Assembly: GCA_025457965.1 (NCBI GenBank)
Contig: JALOTJ010000012.1
Location: forward strand, 1-41,273
Length of the DNA stretch: 41,273 nt
Direction of reading: 5' to 3'
From: Spirochaetota bacterium
GTDB lineage: Bacteria > Spirochaetota > UBA4802 > UBA5368
The notes under the pieces were generated by a model that was not told where the DNA came from, did not search any database, and saw only the letters and a list, made by a program, of their open reading frames with translations. Shown here one piece after another: positions 18,801 to 27,342 of the stretch (positions are counted from its first letter, which is position 1; every line of letters starts with the position of its first letter). Made by a program: the position numbers and the translations under genes.

Positions 18801-21800
18801 CTCGTAAAGAGTGAGTCGTCCCGATCGTCCCCGCGGGCTATATCCTCGAGTGAATTCGCGAACATGAACGGCGGGAAACCGGAAGGCCCGAGAAGCCGGA
18901 ACAGCTCCGCGGCATTATTGTCGAACACCACGAAGCGTGGCCCGGCCTCTTCACCCGCTTCCGAGAGAAAGCGTTTCAGCCCGGTCCGCAGCTGCTCATC
19001 GCCGTCTTTTACTGCATCTTTGATCATCCGGTATTCGACGTTCTTTCCGCTGAGGCGCCAGCCATATACGGAACCACCGGCGATTAAAAACCTGAACGCA
19101 GTGGAGGACTTTATCTCGGGAAGCGGTTTCCGCTGGTGGCGGAGGTATGAAGCGAGAATCGGTCGTAGTTTTTCGAGTCCGTCTACGAGTCCGGCGAACT
19201 CCCGATCATTGTCCATAATCGATTTTTCGATCGCCGCCAGGTCTTCGGGAGAGCGTGCCGCGGCCTCCAGCAGGCTGGAGCGCTTTCCGGTTAGCGCAGC
19301 ACGCGAGGCCGAAAGTCTCAGGGCGCGCCGGTACGCCAGCGAGTCGTTTCGGTCGTAGAACTCGGGCGAGGCGGCCCGGACATGCAGAATACGTTCCGTT
19401 GCCCGCTTCCGCTCGAGGACTGACAGCGCCCCGCGTGCGTCACCGCGAATAACCAGCATTTCCGCGAATTCGTCGTACAGGCGCGTCACCCTTCCGGTCG
19501 CTCCGGAGTGGAGCATCGGACGGGCCTCGATCGCGTCCAGGGCGCGCCGATAGCGCTCAATGGCGATTTCCGCGGCGCGGGCTCCCTCGATCGACGCGCC
19601 GCTCTGACGCAGAAAACCCGCGGTTGCGCCGTCAATGATCCATAACAGGTCGTCATATCCGAACTTACGCGCAACCGCATCTGCATCAAGAAAGGCTTCG
19701 TACGCCCCGTCAACCATGCCCAGACGCGACCTGCACAGGGCGACGTTGATCAGAAGCCTGACAGAGAGCCTGCGCGAAGGGTCTTTGGCGGCCCGCTCGA
19801 GCGCTGCGGTAAATCCCGCTTCGGCCCGCGAATATAAGCGATATATTTCGCTCTCCCTGCCGAACGCGCGACTCGCCGCCTCGAGCCGGTCGGCTCCGCG
19901 GCCGGTCTCGGCGCCCGCGAGGAGTTCCGCCTTGTAAAACCGGAGCACTGACAGGGCCACGTCCACATCGTAGTGTACCCCGGCGGCATCCTCCGCCACC
20001 TTGATTCGCAGTGAACGTATCTCATCGTCAGTCGGCTTGCGCCTCAGTGCCTTCGTGTCGGCCTCAAGCTTTGCCGTCTCTGCGGTGAGGCGCCTCGCCT
20101 CGTATCCGTTCCTGAACGCCGAGATACGCCCGATGAGGGCGTCGATATCTGAAACCGGCTCGCTGAGATCCAGCGCATTTTCGGCCAGATAGGCGTAGAG
20201 GTTGGAAAGGTTGATAATCGCGACAAATGCACCCTCAAGGTCGTTTACCTTCGGGTCAGCCGCCAGATCCCACGCGCGCGCGAACGCAACGCGTGCCGCC
20301 CCGTACTCATGGAGGAGAAACCGGCAGTAGCCGATATTGTTGACCGTCCGTATCCGCGTCTCATTATCCACCCTTCCCCGGCGCCTGCCGAGTAATTCGA
20401 GTTTCCGTTCAAGAAAGCGTATCGACGCCCGGTATTCGCCCATCTCGTAGTGCACCTCCTCCTGGAGGGAGAGGTTCAGCAGACGCTTGCTCATGGTGTC
20501 GAGCTCGGTGAAGATGCGGTTTTCGCCGATGACGGCAACATCGCTGCCGAGGTCCCACAGGGGTATCGGGCCAAGACCCAGCACCTTGACTTTAAGGAAA
20601 TATTTGCGTTCGTCGTCAGTGTATCGTTTCAGCAGTGAATCGGCCATATTCAGATATGAAAGTGCCGTTTCGGTATCACCGAGCTCCCGGTGGGCGTGGG
20701 CGATCTCCTGAAGATAGCGCGCGCGGTCAATTCTGACGCGGTTGGCCGCCGCGAAGTCGAGCGCTTTGTTGAACCAGGTGATGGCGTCCGTGTGGTTATT
20801 CTCCATTCTCGAGAGCAGCCCGAAGAAACGGTATAAATCCAGTATCTGGTGCCGGTACCGTCTGATGTTCCTGCCCGACGCCATCGTCTGATAAATATTA
20901 AGGGTCTTGACCATCTCCTCCCTGGCCCGGCCGTAACGGCCGTCCTGCCAGTAGCAGTAGCCCAGGTGATAATAGAAGAGCGCCTCCTCGGTCCGCGAAT
21001 TGAAGTTCCGCTTGAAACGCGCCGCCAGCTCGTAGTGCCTCAGCGCGCGCGGATAATTGGTCAGCAGGAAATAGGTATTGGCGATATTCAGATGGAGGTT
21101 GCCTTCCTTCCCGGGGTTTTTTGTCTCGTCGTTTATTTCCAGGGCCTTTTCGTACATCCGGATGTTGCTCTCCCAGAGATAACGGGGGAAAAAACGCGCA
21201 AAGAGCGATTCATTCCTGCCACCGGCCTCCCTGAGGTCGTCCCTGCGCCGCAGGTCGACGTACTGCGTAATCCATCCCTTCAACATGTACGGATCGATGA
21301 AGGTATCATCGATGAAGAGCGCCCAGTCCAGCTCGTCGATGGACTTTCGAAAGCTCGCAAGCAGCATCCCACGCTCTCCCGCCCGTTCGAACGCGACGCC
21401 CTTGTTCGCGTAGATATAGCCAAGCCCGTAGATATGCGCCTTGTCAAAATCCATTCGCGCGATGGGCAGGCGCTCCAGGTATTCCCTTTCGAGACCCTCA
21501 AGCGCCCGCGCGTCCCCCCCCTTCCAGTCCGAGAATGCGTCAATATACAGCACGTGAGCGCGCGCGCCGTACTCGTTGTAAATGTCCTCAAAGCGTTTCT
21601 TCAGATGCAGGTAGGTCAGAAGCCACACATATTTCTTATAGAGTGCGACGGCCCCGGTGTAATCGCCAGCGAGCTCCGCGCGCTCCCCGTATTCCTCGTA
21701 ATAATCAACAAGCCCCATCACGACGGCGGGAAAATCCCGCTGCTTCCACAGAAGAAGATAATTGCTCGCCGCCGCGGAATAAAACGCCTCGCGATCTTTG

Positions 21801-23731
21801 AAGTTTCGTTCCCCGCCGGCGATATCACCCAGCAGGACATTGCTCCGGTAATAGACTATGTCATTTTTCCTGACGATTTTAAGCGACTCCTGAAGCCGGC
21901 GCTTCGCCGCCGGCATTTCGGCACGCTCGAAGTGCGCCTTCCCGATAACGTATAAAAGGAGTCCCGGAAGAAGTTTGTTGTCCCTGTAGCTGACCATCAT
22001 TTTTTCGGCGGCGGAGAGGCGCTTCCCCGTGTCCGCCTCCGCTTCGAAGAGATCCAGGATACGTGTCATCGCGTCGTTACGGAGATAGATGAAGCTCGAG
22101 TCGAGCACCGCGATAAACGATGGGTGAATCCCATCGGCAATCCGTGTGGACTCGAGCGCGGCGAGTTTGTAATGAACGTAAAACGTCCTGCCGTAGTCGG
22201 CATGGTCTCTCAAAATTTCGCGATAGACCCCGGCCGCGGCCCGGCGGTTTCCCGAACGCACGTGCTCGTCGGCCAGATCCTCTTTCAGATACGGGAGGAA
22301 GGCCTTCCTGCCCGGCTCGGCTGCCATTTTCCGCAGGGATTCGGCGATGATACGCTCCCCCGGCCTTCCGAAGAAACGCTCTTCGATAAAACGGCCGAGC
22401 ACCGTCCGGTAGTCATTCCGGTCGACGGAGAGCGAAACGAGGAGCTTCTGCAAACGCCCCGCCTCGGCGGTACGGCCCATTCCGTGGTTGAGCCTCGCCG
22501 CCTCGGCGATGGCGCGCGCGGTGAACGCGATCGATTCAGGGTCCCCTGCCGCGCCGAAGAAATGATACACCCGTTCCAGAGCGAGGAGGTAGCGGTCGGC
22601 ATCATCGAACTCCTGGAGATATTTTTCGGCAAGTTCGTACTGCCGACGCGCGTTCTCCCGTTTCGGGATCACGCCGTCATCAGGAATTATGTTGATGTTG
22701 ATATTGTTTCCGTCCTGATCTGAATACACGATAACGCCGTCAAAGGCCGGCGACCAGCGCGGTGAAAACGAGGATTGCGAATACAGCGTAAGCGGATATT
22801 CCAGACCGTTTGCGAGGTTTTTATACTGGACAACCGAATTGTCCTTCAGATCGACCTTGCCATCTCCGCTGGTGTCCCGGTCTATGAGCGTAAAGACGAT
22901 CTCATCGTTCCCGCGGAGGAAGGAGGGGTGCATCTCGATCCCCGGGCCGGAGGTAAGCCTCTTTTCGGTTCCCGACACGAGGTCGATCATATAGACATTG
23001 CCACCCGAGCCCGCGTCCCTGTAGGAGACGAAGATGATCTTCTTTCCGTCGCCTGAGAAACGGGGATGTGTGCCTCCGTCTCGGGTTATCCGGCGCAGGG
23101 TGCGCCCCCCTCGGTCCATCAGCCATATATTTTCGGTTCCACCGCGGGTGGATGAAAAGGCAATGTGCTTACCATCGGGCGACCAGCAGGGCGAAGCGTC
23201 CTTCAGCGTGCGGATTGTTCCCTCCGACGGATCCTGATACTGCGTGAGATTAACCGCCTCCACCGGGGGGCCGATGGCGCGCCAGGTCGACGAGCGGGCG
23301 CTTTTAATCAATGCGGCGGGGTCCAGCCGCATTAAATAGATGTCGCCTTCCGGGTCCTCGCGCTGAGAAACGAAGGCGAGGTACTTCCCGTCCGGGGAGA
23401 GCGTCGGAGATGAGTCCCTCGATGGATGATCGGTTATGCGCACGGTGGTGATATCGGTGAGTGAACGCAGATAGATGTCAAGGTTCCCGCGCTCCCGGTC
23501 CGAAGCGAAAAAGAAAAAGAGCCCATCGGGCGTAAAGACACCTTCCATCTCAATGGACTGTTCTATGGTAACAGGCACCACCCTCCCGACGTCATAACGG
23601 TATTCCTTTCTAAGGATTTTGCCGTAGCTGAACAGCACATCGTGCTTCGACGCGTCCTCACAGGCGGCAAGAAACAGGACGGCCGCGGCGAGGGCCGCGG
23701 GAAGGCTCCGGCACATAAATCGAGCTATCAT
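15854..23731 (-). CDS. Giant lipoprotein: TolB-like propeller, TPR arrays and two degenerate CHAT domains
   Basis: About 2,625 aa. The ATG at 23731 is preferred over one at 23746 because it gives an ATGA overlap with the upstream stop, like other junctions of the operon. A lipoprotein signal ends in LAA-C24. Residues about 50-340 hold PD40/TolB-type propeller repeats (several SPDGK motifs) with a dockerin-like calcium loop (D286, S288, D290, G291, D294, D297). Residues about 365-1540 and 1790-2330 are TPR-like helices. A first CHAT (caspase-like) domain lies at about 1540-1790 and a second at about 2330-2620. At the aligned catalytic positions I see M1712 for Cys in the first, and E2501 for His and G2533 for Cys in the second, so both look inactive. 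A periplasm- or outer-membrane-facing scaffold or sensor is inferred. Its SD is weak, so translation probably relies on coupling. Confidence 0.88.
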   Translation of the reverse strand: MIARFMCRSLPAALAAAVLFLAACEDASKHDVLFSYGKILRKEYRYDVGRVVPVTIEQSIEMEGVFTPDGLFFFFASDRERGNLDIYLRSLTDITTVRITDHPSRDSSPTLSPDGKYLAFVSQREDPEGDIYLMRLDPAALIKSARSSTWRAIGPPVEAVNLTQYQDPSEGTIRTLKDASPCWSPDGKHIAFSSTRGGTENIWLMDRGGRTLRRITRDGGTHPRFSGDGKKIIFVSYRDAGSGGNVYMIDLVSGTEKRLTSGPGIEMHPSFLRGNDEIVFTLIDRDTSGDGKVDLKDNSVVQYKNLANGLEYPLTLYSQSSFSPRWSPAFDGVIVYSDQDGNNININIIPDDGVIPKRENARRQYELAEKYLQEFDDADRYLLALERVYHFFGAAGDPESIAFTARAIAEAARLNHGMGRTAEAGRLQKLLVSLSVDRNDYRTVLGRFIEERFFGRPGERIIAESLRKMAAEPGRKAFLPYLKEDLADEHVRSGNRRAAAGVYREILRDHADYGRTFYVHYKLAALESTRIADGIHPSFIAVLDSSFIYLRNDAMTRILDLFEAEADTGKRLSAAEKMMVSYRDNKLLPGLLLYVIGKAHFERAEMPAAKRRLQESLKIVRKNDIVYYRSNVLLGDIAGGERNFKDREAFYSAAASNYLLLWKQRDFPAVVMGLVDYYEEYGERAELAGDYTGAVALYKKYVWLLTYLHLKKRFEDIYNEYGARAHVLYIDAFSDWKGGDARALEGLEREYLERLPIARMDFDKAHIYGLGYIYANKGVAFERAGERGMLLASFRKSIDELDWALFIDDTFIDPYMLKGWITQYVDLRRRDDLREAGGRNESLFARFFPRYLWESNIRMYEKALEINDETKNPGKEGNLHLNIANTYFLLTNYPRALRHYELAARFKRNFNSRTEEALFYYHLGYCYWQDGRYGRAREEMVKTLNIYQTMASGRNIRRYRHQILDLYRFFGLLSRMENNHTDAITWFNKALDFAAANRVRIDRARYLQEIAHAHRELGDTETALSYLNMADSLLKRYTDDERKYFLKVKVLGLGPIPLWDLGSDVAVIGENRIFTELDTMSKRLLNLSLQEEVHYEMGEYRASIRFLERKLELLGRRRGRVDNETRIRTVNNIGYCRFLLHEYGAARVAFARAWDLAADPKVNDLEGAFVAIINLSNLYAYLAENALDLSEPVSDIDALIGRISAFRNGYEARRLTAETAKLEADTKALRRKPTDDEIRSLRIKVAEDAAGVHYDVDVALSVLRFYKAELLAGAETGRGADRLEAASRAFGRESEIYRLYSRAEAGFTAALERAAKDPSRRLSVRLLINVALCRSRLGMVDGAYEAFLDADAVARKFGYDDLLWIIDGATAGFLRQSGASIEGARAAEIAIERYRRALDAIEARPMLHSGATGRVTRLYDEFAEMLVIRGDARGALSVLERKRATERILHVRAASPEFYDRNDSLAYRRALRLSASRAALTGKRSSLLEAAARSPEDLAAIEKSIMDNDREFAGLVDGLEKLRPILASYLRHQRKPLPEIKSSTAFRFLIAGGSVYGWRLSGKNVEYRMIKDAVKDGDEQLRTGLKRFLSEAGEEAGPRFVVFDNNAAELFRLLGPSGFPPFMFANSLEDIARGDDRDDSLFTSLYTADQKLREKLQGIPALARMVMRDGTLPGAELARFSVLVDQGKAEGPLSPAALFGNRLGAELIVLNMEHFDEERVALAFEAARYAGARSVVVCHGLGMDDMAKLVGRALEAPRDRLNTDIGGTSGFAFALGKAGSAVDVSEAGKRSNDALYAMFIEEFRRGDAAHARVLLDRWNDSARGDVNAPVLYALHSAELALLADDHGTAATMINRALAASGPASDGLIERALALKAYLLLYRGAAGEAVEIIDRRMKQGASETADYRALALAADIARGGTPTPEALMAALTGSGSLVSVDRLRLLFAEYLYLGGREPDARNIVSGMTVVTPFSSREMCKIALLGGRTRETRWLPRRAIGIMELFVEKDGDSVRLKAAPLLEESGRFDALSTFPVAIVLDRFMKAEKFSGIHSFAGTIDLDGMAAGAFWMDSAPLLMRMYELHKAERRHGDALAILGAVNESIKGREAPGIRAAYQYAHGMELLKAERYHDSYESAKAGRALLDAAHPVVIPLELLLLENEISLGRFDEASARASSLGGVPAGYRYVLELLGARLELARILKKKNASEEEWRRVELRVTGGLQALDASVDVLSAFNRIDLVEQSLDFMISYRMSRRDYLSALVYAETKKQLQLRSRFPGLGSGIKREAAAEFKGIQDRIAGRDRFLRLLNASPALQAGSIAGMVPIETFQRRIPDAAVVIYMVKNGKDVLGWTIARQFIEPVRIKDGYERALLLAERYREAIGVFGSVASVSRDLAAFLKPFENYYRGKESVIFIVDNELEQVPFEITGEKEMLDESHQVAYCSSIISALRDYETILPRVSLVGGRRDLMYLEVERVALRQSGIAWRSETALRSGVGHLMAELAYNPMTGALSLGGVAYADNVKGGSLLYLPSGDAFGVVGHSEFALYASVRGARAVVINDAAVHDVNNAVFVDIFYRELASGTEVIAAFERAKQGVRSRRQFSHPAYWAGMRLYLNALDDRRIRP

Positions 23732-24345
23732 TTCTTGCGGACCCATTTGCCCGTTGTATTCTGGATCCAGTCATTCTTCCTCGCGAGCGCCGCCTGCTCT
23801 TCGGCGAAAGCCGCGCCGAACGTCACCACATCGCGGGAGGCGGGTTCTCCGGACCCCGCGCGCGCCACGCTCCGCTCGAAAATCGTCCTCCTCGCGGCGT
23901 TCTCGTCCTCGAGCACGCGCATGAGGGCCGCTTTAAGCGCGGCGTCCGAGTCGTATTTTTTCTGCGACATATACGCCACCATTCCGCTGTTCGCCTCCCC
24001 GACGGCACCGTCATCCTTGTAAGTGCGGATCTTCTCCTCGTTAAACTCCCGTATCTTGACGGCCCTCAGAAGCGCCTCGTCGCCTCCCATCACCACGGCA
24101 GGTCCGCGTGAGCGCGCCACATCGGTCTTCACCGACGACACGATCCACGCGTCGCGCTCGAGCTCGCGGTAATCGCCCACGATCTGCCGTTCGATGACGG
24201 TCTTTTCCCCGGTGAGGTGAATATCCGGAGGCGATATCTCCAGGCAGCTCGGTACGTCCGCAAGACAGCTTTTGCCGCTCGCACAGGCCGAAAGCACCGC
24301 CGATAGCGCCACGAGCACCGCGATCAGACACAGGCGTGTATTCAT
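23728..24345 (-). CDS. Lipoprotein with YnbE-like N-terminus and YdbL-like DUF1318 domain
   Basis: A 205-aa protein with a lipoprotein signal ending in LSA-C21. Residues about 32-60 (LEISPPDIHLTGEKTVIERQI) resemble the small outer-membrane lipoprotein YnbE in order and pattern: an EV-x-x-P segment, then a hydrophilic strand. Residues about 85-205 match the DUF1318/YdbL pattern: GAVGEANSGM (112-121), an EN-x-x-RR helix (147-152) and the terminal W-x-Q-x-x-x-GKW-x-x-K. In E. coli YdbH, YnbE and YdbL form an AsmA-like bridge for envelope lipid homeostasis, YdbL acting as chaperone. The gene overlaps the AsmA gene (ATGA, GGGAGG upstream), supporting the same role. The YnbE likeness is from memory of the family and is less certain than the DUF1318 call. 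Confidence 0.82.
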   Translation of the reverse strand: MNTRLCLIAVLVALSAVLSACASGKSCLADVPSCLEISPPDIHLTGEKTVIERQIVGDYRELERDAWIVSSVKTDVARSRGPAVVMGGDEALLRAVKIREFNEEKIRTYKDDGAVGEANSGMVAYMSQKKYDSDAALKAALMRVLEDENAARRTIFERSVARAGSGEPASRDVVTFGAAFAEEQAALARKNDWIQNTTGKWVRKK

Positions 24346-27206
24346 CGCTCCACCTCCCTGACCTTTCGCAGGTATTCCTGTATAGGCATCCGGTCGAATT
24401 CAACCTTCTCATCCTTCACCCCGAAGAGATAGCCGATCGCCCTTCGGGAGAAAGTGACCGTGGCGTATACCAGACCCCTGTCGAGGTTGAAATTGAAGCC
24501 CTTCACGTTCATCGAGTTGTCCACAGCGAACTGCGCCACGCCTCCCAGCTTTGAGGTGCCCTTTTCCGTGGAAAGCCCCTTGAGCAGGCGGTTGGCGAAC
24601 TTCTCGCCGATTTTATAGATGTTGACATAGCCCTGCGCCGACAGCTCCCGCTCTATATCGACGCCTTTGCCGCTGAAATTCGCGTTAAACGAGAGCTCGG
24701 CGTCGCGCGACTTTTCCTTCGGATCGGTATCGTCGAGCCTGCCGATATCGACGTTGGTCACGTCGAGGGCGACGCGGAACTCCATATTCCGTTTTTTCAT
24801 ATCGGCAAGATTGAAGAGGATGTCTCGTCCGTACAACGAGCCGTCCAGGACGTACGCGCGCATCGCCGGTATCTCGAACGTGTTTTCCCGGAAGAACATC
24901 GTGGCCGAAAAATCCTTCAGATACTCGAAAGAGACGTCCCTGGCCGGATGCCTGGCCCGTATGGATTTAATAGTAAAGTTCGCCTTCTCCCTGAAGTTTT
25001 CGTTGGAAATGAGAAGGCTCTTGTCGGTCGCTATGCGCGATTCACCACGGTAGCGCGGCGAAAAATAATACTCGAAGGGGAATTCCATGTTCAGATCGTC
25101 GATGGCAACGCGCTTCGCGTCGTTCTTCGCGAAAAAATGGTTTATCTTTATCGACCCGAAGGCCCCGCCGTTTTTAATGTTTCCCCTTATGGCGGCGCCG
25201 ATATCGACCAGCCCCTTGATCTTCCAGGAGCTATACACCGCCGCGAGTTCCGGTGCATTCAGTTTTATCCCCAGCTTCAGGTCAGAATCCGAGAACGGCG
25301 GCGTCTTGACATCGACGGTGCCGCGCGCGTCGATGCCGAGGCCCTTCGCCTCGCTTCCGAGATGGAAACGATTGAGGGCAATGCGTTTTCTCGCGCCGTC
25401 CTGCGCGAGGTCCACCTCGAGCCGCAGGTCGGTGAGATCGAAATCGGGTGCGATGAGCTTCATGACCGCGACCGCGCTCGTTATCTCCCCCTTCATGCCG
25501 AACGATGCGTCGAGCGAGAGGTCGAGAGGTTTTGCAAGCGGAAGCCCCTCGATCGATTTTCTGAGGGGTGCCGGAAGCATCGCCGAAAGCGGCGCCTTCC
25601 GGAACCGGAGCCTTGCGACATTGAGCCTCCCGGCCGGAGCGGCTCCCAGCGAGAAATCGGCGGCAGCGCCGACATCGAGGGCGTTCTGCCCGTCGGCCGG
25701 ATTGAAAAATCTGAATGAGAAGGACTGGAGTTTTACACGACCGAAGTTCCCAAGCGCCGATGCATCCACGGACATCTCGATGCCGTTGTCACCCGATTTG
25801 CTCCGTTCGAGCGTATAGGAAAAACGGGGGGCCGCGAGCCTGGCAAGAAGCTTCATATCGTCCGCGCGCCGCAGGGCGGTAAAATACAGCCGCGCAGAGG
25901 GCAGTGCCACTTCCATTTCGGCCATTTTACCGGTAATCCCCCGGAGCACGAGTTCGCCGTTTACGTCCAGGGAGGAAGGTGTACCTTTTATGGTCAGCGG
26001 GTAGAGCGAAACGACGCCGCCGAAGCGCGTCTGCCGGTCGCCCGAAATCGCCGCATAGTATGGATGCAGCTCGTCGAGCGATAGTGCGCTTTGAGTCATC
26101 CTGATATCGATCTCCTGCCGGGTGGTTAGCTTGCGCACCGTGCCCGAAAGGTTCATCCAGGTGCTTCCCGCAAAACGGACGCCGAGGTGGTCAAGCCTGA
26201 GGAGGTCGGCCGCCGGATCGTATACCATGTCATACCCGATCATCAGGTTCAGCGGCGCGAGCCGGGAGCGCTTGAAACGAACCGGAGTCCTGTTGGTGCC
26301 GAATCTGAACGCGCTTCTGAACGACCTATCGCCCCCCTTGCCCCTGGCGAAGTCGAGCCTCCATGCGAGCACCAGCGGCGGTTTCACCTCGACGTCGGGC
26401 GTGTAAACCGAAACATCAAGCTCGCCCTTCGGATTGAGCGCTATCGACATCCGCTCGAGCAGCGATAGAGCCTCCAGCGACCTCGGCACCCTGTTAAACG
26501 GCGGCACCAGCACATCGGCGGTAAAACCGAGCCCCTCGATCGAGGCGTTCAGGCCGGCGCCACGCGCGTAGAGCCGTAAATCCTCGAGCACGAATTTCAA
26601 GAGGAAGTCGGCGGAGAACGGAAGGTGTACCTCCTTCGAGGATGCGCGCTCATCCTTCTCCTCTTTTTCCTCTTTCTCCGGCTTCCCGGCCGATGCTTTC
26701 ATCAGGCGCCCGGCGTTCCAGACGCCGTTTTTCTCGACAAGGTAAACGCGCGGGCGATAGATGCCGACCTCGTTGAAACGCACCCTGCCTGCGAACAGGC
26801 CGAAGAATCCGTAATCGAACACGATGCGTTCGATCTCCACGAACTTCGAACGGCCGAATTCCTCGCCGTTGTAGATGATGAGGTTCTCTATCTCGAAACC
26901 GCGATATGGGTTGAACCGTTTGACGCTCATGGAGAGTTCGCCGTTCGAGACCGAGCGAAACGCACCGGCCGCGATCGTTTCCACACGCTTCGGCGAGAGG
27001 ACCAGCGGAAGGGCGGCCATAATCACGATAACGAGTCCCGCAACCGCCAGGGGAAGCCAGATCAGAATGATTTTCGCCGCCATCTTTATCGCGCCGGTCC
27101 AACCGGCTACCGCGCGTGGGGATCGTTCATTATTCGCCGCCGCGCCTTCCGCCGGATCAACTCCGCCGCCCGCGGATCGTCTCGCGTTTTTTTTCTTTTT
27201 TATCAT
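24342..27206 (-). CDS. AsmA/YdbH-like inner-membrane bridge protein
   Basis: The 954-aa protein has a Lys/Arg-rich cytoplasmic tail, one N-terminal membrane helix (about 45-70) and a long periplasmic region made of repeated beta strands, the pattern of AsmA, TamB and YdbH proteins that form lipid-conducting bridges between the membranes. An acidic Lys/Glu-rich insert lies near 180-195. The C-terminal part (about 840-954) holds the family-like GLVYATVTFSRR and ends in charged helices. ATG at 27206 has no clear SD; an in-frame ATG at 27083 (residue 42) directly before the membrane helix is an alternative. It is the first gene of the five-gene overlapping operon, 136 nt after the CoA-activase gene. 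AsmA-like identity is moderately firm; lipid transport is inferred. Confidence 0.82.
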   Translation of the reverse strand: MIKKKKNARRSAGGGVDPAEGAAANNERSPRAVAGWTGAIKMAAKIILIWLPLAVAGLVIVIMAALPLVLSPKRVETIAAGAFRSVSNGELSMSVKRFNPYRGFEIENLIIYNGEEFGRSKFVEIERIVFDYGFFGLFAGRVRFNEVGIYRPRVYLVEKNGVWNAGRLMKASAGKPEKEEKEEKDERASSKEVHLPFSADFLLKFVLEDLRLYARGAGLNASIEGLGFTADVLVPPFNRVPRSLEALSLLERMSIALNPKGELDVSVYTPDVEVKPPLVLAWRLDFARGKGGDRSFRSAFRFGTNRTPVRFKRSRLAPLNLMIGYDMVYDPAADLLRLDHLGVRFAGSTWMNLSGTVRKLTTRQEIDIRMTQSALSLDELHPYYAAISGDRQTRFGGVVSLYPLTIKGTPSSLDVNGELVLRGITGKMAEMEVALPSARLYFTALRRADDMKLLARLAAPRFSYTLERSKSGDNGIEMSVDASALGNFGRVKLQSFSFRFFNPADGQNALDVGAAADFSLGAAPAGRLNVARLRFRKAPLSAMLPAPLRKSIEGLPLAKPLDLSLDASFGMKGEITSAVAVMKLIAPDFDLTDLRLEVDLAQDGARKRIALNRFHLGSEAKGLGIDARGTVDVKTPPFSDSDLKLGIKLNAPELAAVYSSWKIKGLVDIGAAIRGNIKNGGAFGSIKINHFFAKNDAKRVAIDDLNMEFPFEYYFSPRYRGESRIATDKSLLISNENFREKANFTIKSIRARHPARDVSFEYLKDFSATMFFRENTFEIPAMRAYVLDGSLYGRDILFNLADMKKRNMEFRVALDVTNVDIGRLDDTDPKEKSRDAELSFNANFSGKGVDIERELSAQGYVNIYKIGEKFANRLLKGLSTEKGTSKLGGVAQFAVDNSMNVKGFNFNLDRGLVYATVTFSRRAIGYLFGVKDEKVEFDRMPIQEYLRKVREVER

Positions 27207-27274
27207 TATAGAGCCGACGCCCCGCCATGAAGGCCGCGATGCAACGCGGTAACCTCATGATCCGGAAGGATAGA

Positions 27275-27303
27275 AGCCTAACGAGGAAAAGCCGTAATGG
27301 CAA
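27275..27303 (-). promoter_or_regulatory. Possible promoter of the AsmA-CHAT operon
   Basis: On the minus strand TTGCCA (27303-27298) is followed by a 17-bp spacer and TAGGCT (27280-27275), about 69 nt before the AsmA ATG. The -10 box matches consensus at only three positions, so this is a weak candidate. A short inverted repeat GGCAA/TTGCC with a 7-nt loop overlaps the -35 region. The operon might instead be read through from the CoA-activase gene. Confidence 0.25.
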
Positions 27304-27342
27304 GTAAAAATTGCCGACGGACCCTGACGTTACAGGACCGTC

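Noticed and set aside
20849-21955. Long plus-strand open frame antisense to the giant lipoprotein gene
   Set aside because: It lies wholly within the giant gene, has no SD or recognisable domain, and its Pro/Arg/Val-rich composition is what GC-rich antisense frames give.
15854-23731. Type III-E CRISPR (Craspase) TPR-CHAT protein
   Set aside because: No Cas7-11-like gene, CRISPR array or other cas gene is present; the protein is a lipoprotein with a propeller and inactive CHAT domains.
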